This document shows, one piece after another, positions 15,413 to 28,930 of a DNA stretch of 64,000 nucleotides. Source of the stretch: Urechis unicinctus (taxonomy: Eukaryota; Annelida; Polychaeta; Xenopneusta; Urechidae). The stretch is from positions 21,834,576 through 21,898,575 of the forward strand of contig CM067343.1 in the NCBI GenBank assembly GCA_034190875.2, in the 5' to 3' direction. Within the stretch, counting starts at the first letter, position 1, and each line of letters opens with the position of its first letter. A program made the translations under genes and the position numbers. A model generated the notes under the pieces. It saw only the letters and a program-made list of their open reading frames with translations. It was not told where the DNA came from and ran no database searches.

Positions 15413-16460
15413 TCTACGCCAATGTTTTACAGGAAGGAATATATTGAATGCTACATATTTCATTTAGTATAAAGGAACAGTATCATTGAATTTATTATCT
15501 TGATATGACCTCAATTTAAAGCATAATGTCTATCGTTCATCGTCCCCGGATATAGAGTGCTGCAAGGGCGTTACACATGTAATTTGTTGTTCAATCAATA
15601 CATTGTTTTCATATGTTTTGGGACGATGTTTGTTTTCATCAACACCATGACTACCAGTTGTTATGGTATTGCGTTGGCCGATCCTCTATAACATTTGTTA
15701 TGCAAATCCATATCCTCCAATTTCATTTTAGTTACTGAGCATAGATTGCCATTAAACAATAGAATATGAGTGCTGCGGTCTGCTGTCTAGTACTGTTCGT
15801 TCATATCGCCCATAGCAGTGCCTTCAATTCGGCATTTGTAATGAAACTGGTTTGTCTGTAAAATTATATCGACACACGACAATGTCGCCATTGTACCAGT
15901 TGTCTCAGCCATTAAATTAATAATCCAGCCGGCGCAATAATTTGAAATGGAAATTGGCAGCCCTGTAGAAAATGATTCTAATGATTTTTTATGCTTCCAG
16001 GGGCTTTCAGAACATGAACTGGTGAACTACGTTAACGATTAAAGTAATTGAATTATTTTTGCAGTGGTAATTTAATCGAAAGCCAAGGTAAAACTTAGAA
16101 GCTTTGTTCTATTTGAGAAATTACAAAGGGATCAAGTGGGTCTTAACGCATAATTGCACGACCACAGCATGGAATAAACTAGTTCATTTGTCAAATCAAG
16201 GCTTAACACCTTTGAATCCACATATGAAACTCATTTTGTACATACCGGAGAGAATAATGGTGTAGATACCAGGTCAATGTTGCTTGCAGTTACCAGATAT
16301 CCTAATTTTGTATGAGAATTCGGTCGAAATAGTTCGATGAACGCTAACGCTGATGTACAAAAGGAGACTCCACCAACACCAGGAAAGCGGGCTAAAATCA
16401 TAACTATAACGATATCTAACCAATTTGGGTACTACATTCTCCGAAATCAAGGTAAATTAT
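15413..16460 (+). repeat. Left arm, segment 10
   Basis: This pairs with 48,225-49,400. Around 15,590-15,690 with 48,975-49,075 similarity is about 80%, with catatgttttgggacga identical in both. The module ending in agtgggtcttaa near 16,137 recurs inverted near 22,670, 48,520 and 61,815 and in the same sense near 26,728. No gene is recognised. Confidence 0.87.
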
Positions 16461-18450
16461 GTGGTCAACGGGCGGCATACTGCTTAAGTCAATTATATTT
16501 TCTCTGCATCTACCATTGCTTCATAACAACTCTGGCAAAATCGAGTGCATTTGCATTGGACAAAACCAGACACCTTCATTGAATACGATTTTCTTCATCG
16601 CGTTACAGCCTATTATTTCACAGATATGGCAGGAAGTTTACTGCTGGCCATTACTCGAATGGAAGACGAAAAGTGTTCAGTAAAAATCGGGTTTCAAACA
16701 GGCACATTAAACAAGTGTATGATTACTTGGAAGTTGTTTTGCGTAATTATATTGTGACATTTTCAGTTATCTACACATTTATATGAGCACTAAAAAACAT
16801 ACGCGATCATTACCACTAGCGATAACTTTGGCTGTGTGCTGAAGTAGAAGGTAATGCGCTGTTATTGCTAGTCTCGCGAACCACTTGGCATTTGCCAAAA
16901 TATATAGCCGCACAGCAGACCTTGAATGCAACTGCAGAGGTAATATATTTTAGACCCAAATTCAATGCAGCTCATTTGTTTATGCTATCATAATACCATT
17001 GCAACATTACATTGATTATTATAATTATACAGGTGTAAATCATATCTGTGCATATGTTTATGGAAAGCAAAATAAAAAAAAAGGATAAAGCACTCATAAT
17101 CTTGCCTAAAATGGCAATGACAGGAGTTTCCTGCTGACCTTTGATCCCGCAATTTGAACTAATTAGCATAACCTCCGTTGCTTTCTTCCTGCTGAACCTC
17201 TGCTAGCTCTGTGAATAAACGTGGGCTAGGCCAGTCTTTATTACAAACCGCATAAAAGATATAATACACAGATATGTCAAGACAAAACCACTCGACAAGT
17301 ACTATTTACAATATAGCACAATCTTCCACTTGGTACACCGTTCACGTGTCATTAGGCAACTTCTCAATTATGCTTCCAAACGTTCGACTTTGACTTGCGT
17401 ACATTCATATTTGCGGCGCTAACTGAGTTATTGTTAATGGCATGCTTACGGGGCTCTCGGGGACCCATGCTACTGGCAGTAGGAAGTGATCGAACAATAC
17501 GTACATATACAACTATGAGTCAGGCGATGTCGGGTTCTTTAGAGTCGTTCATCATTGATTGATGATGACCTTTTTCCTCTAGCGCATTCTCGGGCTTGGT
17601 CGGTGTTGTAGCAAGTTTTGTTTACTTTTCTATGGGAATGGTGTATTTATTACATAATTATGCTAGTATGTCAATTTATCTACGTATGAAATATTCACCG
17701 AACTTGCACAAGACCGTGATGATCACCGCTTCCATTGTCATTATCATGAAACGCTGGATCTCATCAATCAAGCAACGATCACGATTTATACGCGGCATTA
17801 TACATTTGCCGGCTATATATACATCAGTTATGCAAGAATGCGTGTTAGGTCTACGTCTAGACACATGATACCATAAATAATCATCAAATAATGTATAACT
17901 CACATTAATACAAGCCACATACAGCAGATGATATCTGTTGCGATAAACGCAGCCAACTCGCCGGAAACATTGCGCGGCTGTAATTCAACTGCGGTCCGAA
18001 TGGTACGTGTATATAACAAAGTACTCTGTAATGATCCATAAACTGTGTCATTCTCATAATCATTAGTTATATGGAAACATGCGTGTTAATTGAGTTAATG
18101 TTATAAGAGCAGTAGTTTACTGTGTAAAAAGGTGAGTTTCAACGAGCATATGGTCTAATATGCAATAAATAAACGTATGCAGCGACCATTTTTGAATGAT
18201 AACGTATTAACGGCGTAAAAATACATTAACAGACCAACCATACATTTCAACTGTACGATGCAACGCTTGCAGTTTAGTTAAATTGTCCATTGAACAACAA
18301 CAGCAAGAACATCAGAAAAACAATGATGATTGAATATACCGATACGCTATACATGAAGCTGGCGAGCAAACACTGTCAATTATCATATATGATAGGCATC
18401 ATATTCTATGAATAGTGTATATATTTGAACGGTATAAAAAAGTTCGTTCC
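16461..18450 (+). repeat. Left arm, segment 11, with marker module copy 2
   Basis: This pairs with 45,440-47,690. It contains the marker module at 16,741-16,776 (second copy, about 11.8 kb after the first), the cctcatcaat-type module near 17,758, and the tataactcacatt and aacgcag module near 17,890-17,960 seen also near 6,575-6,650. The open frame at 17,596-17,868 has a related translation in the right arm, but the two copies differ by frame-changing indels. Confidence 0.87.
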
Positions 18451-19250
18451 TTTGCTTTGGTGCTATCAATCAAACTCTATGATAAATAATCATTTTACAC
18501 AACAATATCACGTATCTCAGGAGAACCTTAGTTATTTGTGTGACGTGGTGATCACAAGTTTGTTAACCTGCGTGCAATGTGTATTTATTACACCATTATG
18601 CTAGTCCAGCAATTTATCTCCAATGCGAATCAATGATCACGACTGCTCCAGCCCGCGCCGATGGCCACTTTTATTGTCAGTGCCGTGAAACACTGGGCCT
18701 CATCAATCAAACACACATCGCGACGTTTTGACGAGATATGTCACCAGTAGCACCAGCATCTGACTGTTGCACATTATTATTTTATAAGACAGTGATGCAT
18801 TGTGGACGTTTTATTGATATTTATGATGTCATTAATGCACATATTACATGGTGTTAAATAACTGTGAATATCATGTGCCCCATGCTCACACTAGGTTTAT
18901 TGTGATATACGCCTCTGTTTTTTTCAAGGTTAACGAATTATGTTTGATTTAGAACGATGTTGTTGGCAAGCAGCCGCTTGATTATCCTGATGCCAGGTGA
19001 ACACTGGCACATAGAGGAAGCTGTCCCAACATCACAGTCATCTTCATTTATCATCGTGTGGAAATCACCTGGCTGTTAAAAGTGACATAAAGCGCTAATA
19101 TTACCACCACCATTGGATACTTAGCATATCCAAATCGTAAATGAAGTATATTGCGATCTCTAAACCTATTACATGTCCTCTTACTCTGTTTCTTCCTAAA
19201 TTAGCTATAACTTGAAGAATAATGAAATTGATCTGAGAATACCTAATAAA
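18451..19250 (+). repeat. Left arm, segment 12, with near-identical tract
   Basis: This pairs with 44,545-45,440. The stretch 18,681-18,725 is identical to the reverse complement of 45,091-45,135, and the match extends to about 18,780 with a single visible mismatch. Before it, about 60 bp carries only a few differences. This is far above the arm average. Confidence 0.9.
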
Positions 19251-20890
19251 CAAGCAGCATATATCATTTATTTACCATTGCTGAGCTGTTTATGCGTAAG
19301 CAGCCTAAAAGGGGATATAGAAGAGGTCCCTACAGAAATGCGCCAGAGACAAGTAAGAAGTCCGTTACCATGTATGAATATGTTATAGCTACTGCGGGCT
19401 ATATTGTTTTATTATTGATACATTACACCACTTTATTCCAACTATGTGAATGGCTTTTATATGTATGGGACACCATATAGCACTTGTAAACAAGATATAA
19501 GGTGACACCTCTGCCTACACCATTTTATTGCTTTGGTCACTTCTTCCTAGTAGCCATTACAAATGGTGCTAAGTATTGACAAAACTACGAGATCGATCAT
19601 TTTCGGTGTGTGTATCCAGGAATATAAATGAAGGTAGGTCACTTACTTGGATAATGGTAATACAAACCTTTAAAACCAAAACAAATGAAAGCCACCACTG
19701 GCCTATAAAACTGGGATTTGTGAATACATAAATCATTTCGATTAGACATTACTCAAAATACTCAACAGTTTATTTCCGTGATGTATTGATTAGATTTCAT
19801 TGCACCCATGAGTTCACTGTGAACGAGCCGCATGATTAGCTCGATTAATCTAAACCACATTAATTGCCCACGCAATGTTATGTTTTCCGTAACGGTGGTT
19901 ATTATGGCCAGATTGTACAAATGTACGCATGTAAGCCCTCGCTTTGCTCATGCTATTCAAGGATTACGCATCACTAAACTCACTTTGACAATATGTTGTA
20001 CGATTATACGTCAGGCACGATTCCTGAATCCTGACATGGTCTCTGTTCAGCAGTGTGAACCAAATAATACGTCCGAATATAACTGATCCTGAGATGAAAG
20101 CACACCAGTCGATTTGTGTAATTTTCAACAATACACGTATCATCTGTTTTTTAGTGCAAAAGAGCGAGACGGGAATAAAGAAGAGAGAGAGACGGACACA
20201 GAGACAGAGGCTGACACAAAGCTAGAGAGTAAGAGAAAAGGAAGAAGTTATGATTGACCACATTATTTCGTGTGTATGTGTGTGTTTATGAATTTAATTA
20301 GGTTATGATCATGTCACTTTTCACTTTGGCTTTTATGTCAAACGTGCAATCAATTATTGGATGCCTAACATGGGTACTTAATTATAAGGGGAATTACGCC
20401 AGTATGCTATGTGGCACTATTTCAGGCTCATTTCTTGCACGTGTAGATGTTCCAATATGACCTTCTTTTATATTTGAATAGCAATCTATTGTTTCAGCAT
20501 GAGAAAAGGCGATAAGAACTTTCTACACAGCACACAGTTGCGGTCTTGTGCGTTATTATTTTGAGATAGAGACACCGCGCTAGTGCCTCATACAGACCAG
20601 AAAGGCTTGTCAGGATACAGTTCATTGAACTCCAATTCGATATACATATAACCGCGTATACACAATGGACCTGCTACATCCCCGCCCATGCAGGTCATCA
20701 TGTGTTTGGAATTTCCAATGTACCTGCCTAGAAGTGGCTACTCTGTTATGATAAGCGCGTTACAGACTACAGTAACTCACTAGATGTCACTAAATAATTG
20801 ACCGGATTATACTCCGAAATGGAATGCATTTATCATGGCCTGATATGCACACGGTAGTCTGTTGTAAAACCGTATGAGCAAATTGATCAC
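19251..20890 (+). repeat. Left arm, segment 13
   Basis: This pairs with 42,465-43,600. Examples are 19,640-19,790 with 43,240-43,370, 20,230-20,380 with 43,050-43,180, and 20,790-20,835 with 42,525-42,580. A purine-rich patch (ag/ac repeats) lies at about 20,160-20,240. A direct relative of 20,800-20,950 is at 36,620-36,770. Confidence 0.83.
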
Positions 20891-21063
20891 CCGTTTCCGT
20901 CCATTGCTAAGCAAGCAGCTTATGTCAAATTGCTTTTAGGTGTATCCGACGCAGAGAGTAGCCTCCAGTCTTATCTATCATATATATCTATCAATCGTTT
21001 CTGTCCATTGCTACGTAAGCAACTTAAGCCAGTCTATGTCGATTTGCCTTTGTCATCATAGTT
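20891..21063 (+). repeat. Tandem pair of ~105-bp minisatellite unit beside inner AT array (left)
   Basis: Two copies of gtccattgctaagcaagcag-type sequence start near 20,898 and 21,003, each leading to a gatttgcctt-type end. A third partial copy is embedded in the AT array near 21,150-21,200. The right arm has the matching inverted pair at 42,318-42,356 and 42,422-42,463. A single + copy is at about 36,705-36,765. Confidence 0.85.
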
Positions 21064-21367
<304 letters not shown>

Positions 21368-22369
21368 ACGATGCTTATGGCCTGCAATAGCGAACATATG
21401 GATATCGGAAAAAATAATGCCCAGGTATAATTGATATGATTATAAATCTAACAGCGATGTCAAATATCAACAATTCGCGTTCCAGTAAAAGTGGATTTCG
21501 TCAACGGAAATATCAAAAATATTCCATCGATTCATAGTGAACGAGATAATTGGCAGTTGATTACCTAATTGATAATTCGATATTACTTATTTAACAGATG
21601 ACATGATGTACGGCATAATTTGTCGCTGCAATATCTCATAGGATAATTTAGATCATGTATTACCTACTGGATAAAGTTACGGATATTAGCAGCAGCTCTG
21701 CATTCAATAAATAAGGCTACAGTCTTGGAAAAGTATTAGTTTGGACAAAAACCGTAAATGGATTGTTTCTGATGAATGCCATTCTTCTTTTGCTCGATTA
21801 TAAATTATTTTCTTCGCACAAGGCAACAAATGAATACTGATAAGATCTTAGAACCACGATTCATATGATCTATTATCATGTATGAGTGAACAAAGCAAAG
21901 TAAATATCCATCATATAAACATAACACAGAAGTAATCGTTCCTTCTGATCCCATCAATTGTCTCAGTACCAATGGCCAAGAGGATAATGATTACGATATA
22001 TCCCTTTTAAAAGACCGTAATCATTCGCATTAGGCAAAAACCGTCTGGGGTTCTGGAAAATACTGCAACACAAATTAAAGATATTAGGACTCAAATGGCT
22101 TGTATTATTTCCATAGGCAGCATTTATTTACACTAATTACATAGTATGATATCGGGCTCATATGTGGCATTGCCAGATAGCCCTACATGAGCTATCGCGA
22201 CAGGCCGGATACTGGGTGTTCTTTGATTGACACATCATTCAGATTACTCAGATAAACTTCGTCATCGTGTCCTATGATACTCTTTCGACCAACGCACCCC
22301 GAGCCAAAAATACCACAGGTGATAACGATCGCTTATGTTGAGGCTTAAATCACCAGCTTGCGATAGTCA
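21368..22369. repeat. Spacer start: scattered module copies
   Basis: The first part has a + copy of the module catgatgt near 21,595. From about 21,950 the sequence resembles the right arm in the same orientation: 21,960-22,000 with 52,180-52,220, 22,150-22,260 with 52,370-52,470, and 22,290-22,340 with 47,340-47,390. It is therefore inverted relative to the left arm. No gene is seen. Confidence 0.65.
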
Positions 22370-23300
22370 ATTTTGCATGGAGTAACATCTATACCATATT
22401 GTAATGTAGCTTATTGTAGAAAGCTTATTATGAATATTGCGTTATCAGTGCTAATGGTGATAACATATGCGTACTTGCTGCAATTGACAAATAAACTAGC
22501 TGCAAATATTTTTACGTGGCAAGGGAAGGTGGTAAGGTTGTACATCAGGGTTAACGTGCATAACATGAATCTACTAGCTATACCGGCCCAGTACATTATG
22601 TGGATCTTTGATTACTGCAACATTGTCTCAGATATAAAAAATGGAAGCTGCATCCATACAATCCTGCGTTAAGACCCACTTGCCCCTGAAGGAATAATGC
22701 AAATTGAACAAAGCTTGTGCGTTTTGCCTCGGCTTTGGTTTCAATGACCAATGTAAAATTGATGCTTTTACTGTAACCAAACCCATAAGTCGTGTTTTGC
22801 CAGCTCCACGAAATATACTTACATTTTAGCATTAGTTTCTTCATTTCTGCATAATTTTGAGTAATTGTCATTGCCGACTATTCTCAAACTTGCTGCTCCG
22901 GGTGAATTATAAATCCCTAGACATTACATATTTTATGCAGCCTAGTTGTCATTTTTGGTTTGCGAATTTTGTTTACGATTGGCATCATTTGCATTTATAT
23001 GTCGGGACATTCAGGCATATTATGCTAGAAGAATGTGTCAATGTGGTATTTAAATTGCGAATGTCGACTGGCATACATAATCATAAAAGCCCAGTTACAA
23101 TGACAGAATCCTATAGTTGGAAAACGCCAATTACACAAAAAGCAATAAATATTGGTTTCTGGAGACAATTAAGGCTGTGAAATTAATATATGATGCCTTT
23201 TCCATGCAATGACGGTTTTTCTAAGTCTCTTCATATCATTCATAAGATCAATTAGATATGTGAACAAAACATGTTGTGTACCAGTTTTTTGGTAAACGTA
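22370..23300 (-). repeat. Module block, inverted relative to left arm (nested pair, left half)
   Basis: About 22,590-22,780 (cattaagacccacttg-type core and the gcctcggctttggt run) matches 48,500-48,620 and 61,640-61,880 in the same sense. It matches 26,650-26,760 and 16,000-16,160 as reverse complement. About 22,860-22,980 matches the reverse complement of 26,390-26,510. Around 23,190-23,280 (gcaatgac.gttt...tatgtaaacaaaa-type) matches 62,680-62,765. No protein is recognised. Confidence 0.8.
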
Positions 23301-23699
23301 ACACATGTTGCTATGCTAGATACATATCTTTCACTTTTGTGCACTGTTTCGTAATCACCCTAGATAATGGAAATATTCTATGTATCACAGAAACAATCAT
23401 ATTACGCATAGTGACGGACTGAACGGATATCAAGGTCGATATCTCTTTGTCTACATCGTCATCTTGCTCCGCGAACACCCGGGACAAAGCATAAATGCTG
23501 CAATATGATGGAATACGTACAAAACAGAATAAAATAAATGCAATGGGCACATTTATTGGCATCGGTTAATGTAAACTATTGCAAGTAGTGTAACCATGGA
23601 TTACAGATTCACAACGAACTGCGTTGCTATTCTAATGATTTTGACGCGCTGCTGCGTCAGTGGCATCATATACCTACCTATATAGAGCTATGTTTTAAG
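23301..23699. other. Unassigned AT-rich stretch
   Basis: I see no module match and no convincing coding signal. The short minus-strand open frame here has no recognisable motif. Confidence 0.5.
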
Positions 23700-26105
23700 A
23701 GACCTGTCGAGAGTATCAGGCTAGACGTGTTTACATGAATCCCATTTCGTCTTTATTGCATCCATGAAAACAACATGCACTCTGATTTGTGGTGTTCAGT
23801 CGGCTTCCATTCCATCACATAATGGAACTGCTCCAATTCCTTTGTGATGCAAAAACACATTATGTTGAGTCCAAGTAGACTGAAGTTGATGTTTATGACC
23901 CAGAAGCGGATTCTAGACCGATTATTTCACAAGTGGATAAGGATCAGACGAGAGATTAGTCGAGATGTTGTTTAGCATATGATACATCGCTGTTGTAATT
24001 TTGCCCATAAGGTTTGGTATTAATTTTGGAGCATTTCTTGCTACAAGATTGAATGCGCTATTTAACCCGCTTCATATGACGAAACTGGCTGCTTTGCACA
24101 TGCTGATATCAGTGATGCATTTTGTACATTTCTTATCAGAGAGCCGTAAGGTGTGAGGAACAACCATCACATGGGTTGACAGCTGATTGCTTGTTACTTA
24201 AAATTACGCAAACTACGCTTGATATGTAATATATTACGATCTGTATGATATTAAGATATGTATGATATTACGATCTGTATGATATTAAGATATGTATGAT
24301 ATTAGCTACGAACAGATACAACGGTACGCCAGTATATGAAAAAATATCAATATGGAAGGTTAAGCAAAATTGGGCTTTAAAACGTAAAGAAGAAGTACTA
24401 ATTCAAAAAGCATGGCCATCTGATACCAAGATGACAGATTGGATATTCTAATATGAAATGTCTAGTCATTCTTGTTACGTCTTACTTCACAAAATATAAG
24501 TCTCGTTTTCGGTCAAGGTAATAAGTGGAGGAAATCAGTATGGGTCGGTGGGCACGTGATGAATGATCCTTGCGGGGGGCGCATTGTACCATCATAGAGT
24601 CAAAAATATACACCTAACGAGGAGAAAAGTACTGTCCTCGATTGTGGTCACGAACAAAGTCACAGACAATGTGGATCTATATGTCACGGCTGTGTAATCT
24701 TGGCGGATTATAGCTTGTAGATCTGCTGTGGCACCGTTTCATAGACCGCTATTATTGGGAGAGGGGCTACTAAGGAGGACGCCGAGAAGTATAATGCGCA
24801 TTGCTTATTGACAAAAAGGCAGCTACATAAGGTTTGAGAGAGGATCAGACATATAAATTAATTTAATATCAATTCCTATTTTACCAAGACAGATAGTAAG
24901 GAATGATAATTAAAGTAATTTGAGATTGATTGAAAAGGTCAGACTCGTGAATACCGCTTAAAATATCGATATAGCCATGTATTAATAAAAGCTTGTATGG
25001 CAAGTTTTAAGGGTTTGATAACGGTATGCAAGTTACATTTACCGATTTCAGTTACAGAGAATAACGTGGTGGCATCTCTTGAATTCGGACGTCTCTGTAT
25101 CATACAGGCACAATATATCTCCTATAGATCATATAATTTGAGTGATTATTTTTAGAATAGTTTATTTATCAAGATGATGGAAGCCAGCTCACTAAACTCA
25201 GGCATAGGAATGGTGTATGCGTTGTATATACTCCACCAGAATCGTATTCTGCTAACTCGTATCGGGTGAGTAAGTTAGCAATCGATGGTGGTTCCGGAAT
25301 TAATTTGAAATGCTTGCTTTATTCCGACTTTTAAAAGTGCATTGCAGTTATAAGACGTTTAACAAACAAAAGCTCCGGAATAAAGAGCTCCGAAATAAAG
25401 CGTCACTTCGTCCGAGTCAATATCAAACATGCAACCAGAGGTTCGGTTACAATCCAATTGAAAATATCATTATGTAAATCCATAAATTTATTAGCCCGCA
25501 TCTGTAGTCGAGTCTGATATACATCGAAGATGTAAAGGAGGTGTAAATCATATGATAATTGATTTGACAGGTATGGAACTATTAAGTCTATTTAGAGTTT
25601 CAGTTAATGCCGTTATATCGATTACAATCACCACCACTGGTATTTATAATTTTACTCCATGGCATTTTATTCGAGGCAATATATCATTGGTAATGAATTA
25701 CTTGATTATCACATGGGCTCGTTTGACATTGATTGGGTTTTTGAGGGGTTTTGTGGCAATGTTGCCAACTGAGTAAACACGCCCGATTATACCTCATTTC
25801 CTCTCAAGACCTTTGCATGGGCCCATCCCTGTTTTCAACGTGCTGCACTGCCACTGGTATTGCTCATTGAATGGATAATTAAATTACACATCCGGCAACG
25901 TAACAAAGCTGTGTCTGGAATGACGAGCCTACCTGAAACCATTTGCTCAGCTATTGCTGTGACTGTTCCTGGTCATTGCCTAAATAGCACTACATAACAT
26001 ATTTGAATGGGGTTCTGATCATTCCCAGGATTTAGAAAACGACGTTAAGGCGATTCAATTAGCCAGGCTTGCATTTCAGGTGCCAGACTTGCTTGAAATA
26101 GCGCA
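23700..26105 (+). repeat. Direct repeat R1 (~2.4 kb), copy 1
   Basis: This matches 38,475-40,832 in the same orientation through most of its length. Anchors are gagagtatcaggctaga at 23,709-23,725 and 38,483-38,499, and a 28-bp identity at 24,395-24,422 and 39,053-39,080. Similarity is about 85-90% by eye. No long open frame, no terminal TG/CA pair and no terminal inverted repeat is evident. The two copies are about 14.7 kb apart. Confidence 0.88.
24238..24305 (+). repeat. 34-bp perfect tandem duplication
   Basis: Two copies (24,238-24,271 and 24,272-24,305), essentially identical, built from gtatgatatta.gat half-units. The second R copy (around 38,935-38,975) has only one, diverged unit, so the duplication arose after the two R copies separated. 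Confidence 0.9.
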
Positions 26106-26969
26106 CGGACACGTCTGTCCTGGTTCACCTGCAACATCTTGTTAACTCGATTACGATATGGCTAAGTCATTGCTGATTCTTATAATTCATCCAACATCGA
26201 TGTACACATATTGCAAGATTTCAGGATAGGTTATGAACATGTCATTAGAGGTCCACATAGGTGGCGCTCCGCACTTATATTAGATTATTGTATTATCGCT
26301 ATAAATGTATACCTAACAAAGTAAAAAAACCTGTTTACCTCGAATACACATGAAAACCTCAAATGATGTTGATCTAATATGTATTACCGTAATCAATTGT
26401 GTTATGCGCTTTGTAATTCCGCATATAAGCTGACAACTATGCTGCGTTAAATATGTGATTGGCAGGGATTTATAAATATGCCGGAGCAACAAGGTTTGAG
26501 CACAATCGGCAATGACACTTGTGTTGTGCCCAAACATACGATATACATATTTATGCAAAACTAGGGAGAAATTGAGAAACTAAGGTAAAAGTGTCAGCAT
26601 TATTCGTGGTGCTTACAAAACACAACTTATGGGTTTGGTAACAGTGAAAGCATCAGTTTTACATTGGTAATTGAAACCAAAGCCGATGCAAAACACGGAA
26701 TTTGCAATACTGCTTAAGGGTCCAGTGGGTCTTAATGCAAAAATTGCATAGACGCAGGTGGGCTTACATGCAAAAATCAGTCCAATCAAGCCATAATACC
26801 TTTTAGCCTATGTTTGAAATGTATCTTGCACATGTCGTATACATTGAGTAACAAGTTTTATACATTGGGACAATGTTGCAGTAGCCACATAATGTAAGAG
26901 AACTAGGCCGGTGTAGCAATCCTATGAGCGTTAACTCTGATGTACAAAATTACCATCCCCGTACCCACA
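26106..26969 (+). repeat. Module block in left-arm orientation (nested pair, right half)
   Basis: About 26,390-26,510 and 26,650-26,760 are reverse complements of 22,860-22,980 and 22,590-22,780. The stretch 26,925-26,960 resembles 16,330-16,365 in the same sense. At 26,265-26,330 there is a ggtggcgctccgca...taaatgtatacctaac copy of the dispersed core motif. R1 thus sits inside a nested inverted pair. Confidence 0.78.
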
Positions 26970-27939
26970 CAGATAAGTTGTCAAAACATTGTATCAGCAA
27001 TGATTGTGAACAGATGTTTTGCTACCCAGCTTTGCGTGCCTTAGATAGCACCTATTGATTTAATTTTTATTTTCCTTGCTCTTTCTTTACGTGACATCAG
27101 TAGTTTATAATCCGTTTCATCAGCTCCGTCAGCAATCTAACGCCCATGAACATTATGCTAGCGTTCAGCACAATTGACTACAACACCTTGATTCGTTGCA
27201 GGTTTGATAAGTATCATGCGATGTTTTTAATAAATTATTATTCCAAATGTAAGTACGTTATTATCAGGTGTTGTAGTTGTATCACAGGTTTAGAATGTGT
27301 GGAGAATTACTTATTGGTTAATTATTGCAGATGATTCAATGGATATTAGCAAGATGAATTTTACTGAGGAACCCTCATGGCTGGTGTTGACTGGGATATA
27401 TATAAACACGAATGGGATCCTCTTGGGCATTCCAATAGATGGGTGAACAAAGTAGTGCTAGTCATTATTGATGGTTCAATACGAATATTATTTCCGGATT
27501 TCACAACACAATGTATCCACTCTGATATATGGTAGCCTACTGACAGATTTTCTTGCCACATAAACATATTTTCGGCAAGATGTTTGGACGATTGCAACAA
27601 GAGTCGCGTAGGTTATTACCATTAGCACTGATAAAGCAATTGCTAGAGTCTGATAAAGCTACAAAGTACCTTGTTTATTATAAGACCTTCCACAATAAGC
27701 CACATTACAGTATAGTATTTCAGTTATTCCATGCCGAATTGCCGAAAGCAGGCTGGTTATCAACTATAATAGTATGTCTGTGTGCCAAACCAGGTAGTAT
27801 ATGTTCACAGTTGACACATGGGCTTTCTGTTTACATAATACTGAATAGGTATACTGCGCTATACCAAGATAGGACGAAAAATATAGTTCAGCTAACGAAG
27901 GTTTTCACACAGATACATCGAAGAAGCATAAACTAACCT
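26970..27939. other. Spacer stretch with no assigned repeat
   Basis: No clear module match was found. The 127-codon open frame at 27,553-27,936 is the longest in the spacer that is free of microsatellite, but it has no motif I recognise and no repeat copy to test conservation. I do not call it a gene. Confidence 0.4.
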
Positions 27940-28930
27940 ATATGCAGTTTTGCCTAATTATATCGTGACATTTGGGGTTATCTGCTCAGTTGTGGAAAGA
28001 ACGTGATATATATATATATATATATTATCTGCTCAGTTATATCTATATAATATAACATGCTAGAATGCAGCGACCATGTTATATAATATATATAACGTAT
28101 CGATTGCACTGTATTGAATATTATGACCATTTTGTCTTGACAAAAACTGATCGTTGGTTTAATGTCCTGAGAGCTATGATTTTGCACGAGAAAGGTCAGT
28201 TTCAACAGGAAACCATATATGACTTTGGTCAAAGACTAAGTGTATGCAGCGACCATGTTAGAATGATAACGTTTCGAAACTGTCAAAGTAAACCATAGCG
28301 TTCAGCAGTAATCACAGGAAGGCAAAGACACCACCAATGAAGGTTTTTTTTCGCTCGATTCCGAATCTTTGGCAAAAAGAGCATTATTTTTATCGGGTAA
28401 TTACGTTCACATCATGTTAAGAATGGAAACTTAAGCAGCTTCAATGAAAAGAATATGAACGAGTATCATGGAACATTTATTGTTCGGATCACTTTCTATA
28501 GCAAGACAGAAGTCTAACAAAAGAATATGAATATGATACAGTTTATTAACGTTAGTCGCCTGGGTTGCGGGACTTTTTTTCTGACTCAAAATAACAGGAA
28601 TGAACATCAATCATTGAATACTAAATTGCATCCCCAAATCGAACATAAAGCATATTTCAATCGAGATAACTTAACCAATTACATTTCCTCTTACTGTGCG
28701 TCTTAATGCTGTGTCATTTACATAACACCCAGTATCCGGTTTGTCGCGATAACGCATGTTATCTATCATTGCCGTTCTAATGTTATCTACAACGCTAATG
28801 GATGATATCTTAAATAATGAACACAAAGATTCTCGATGTCGACAGACAGTATGAGATGTAAGATCAGAGGCTCACAGAGTTATGCGCGAGATGTAGAGAT
28901 AGCACATTCTCCGATAAGCCGTCGAAGATA
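27940..28930 (+). repeat. Marker module copy 3 and following modules
   Basis: The marker module lies at 27,952-27,989 (third copy, about 11.2 kb after the second). A short AT run is at 28,005-28,026. The stretch 28,300-28,640 matches 41,620-42,120 in the same sense. The stretch 28,665-28,720 matches the cttaaccaattacatttcc module of 13,335, and 28,870-28,925 matches 13,810-13,860. This is a shortened unit in left-arm orientation. Confidence 0.8.

Noticed and set aside
17596-17868. 90-codon frame with a related translation at 46,094-46,279
   Set aside because: Only a short part agrees; indels between the two copies change the frame.
27553-27936. 127-codon frame, longest non-repetitive one in the spacer
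   Set aside because: No motif, no start context, no splice signals that fit and no second copy to test; its length is not remarkable for a 64-kb window.
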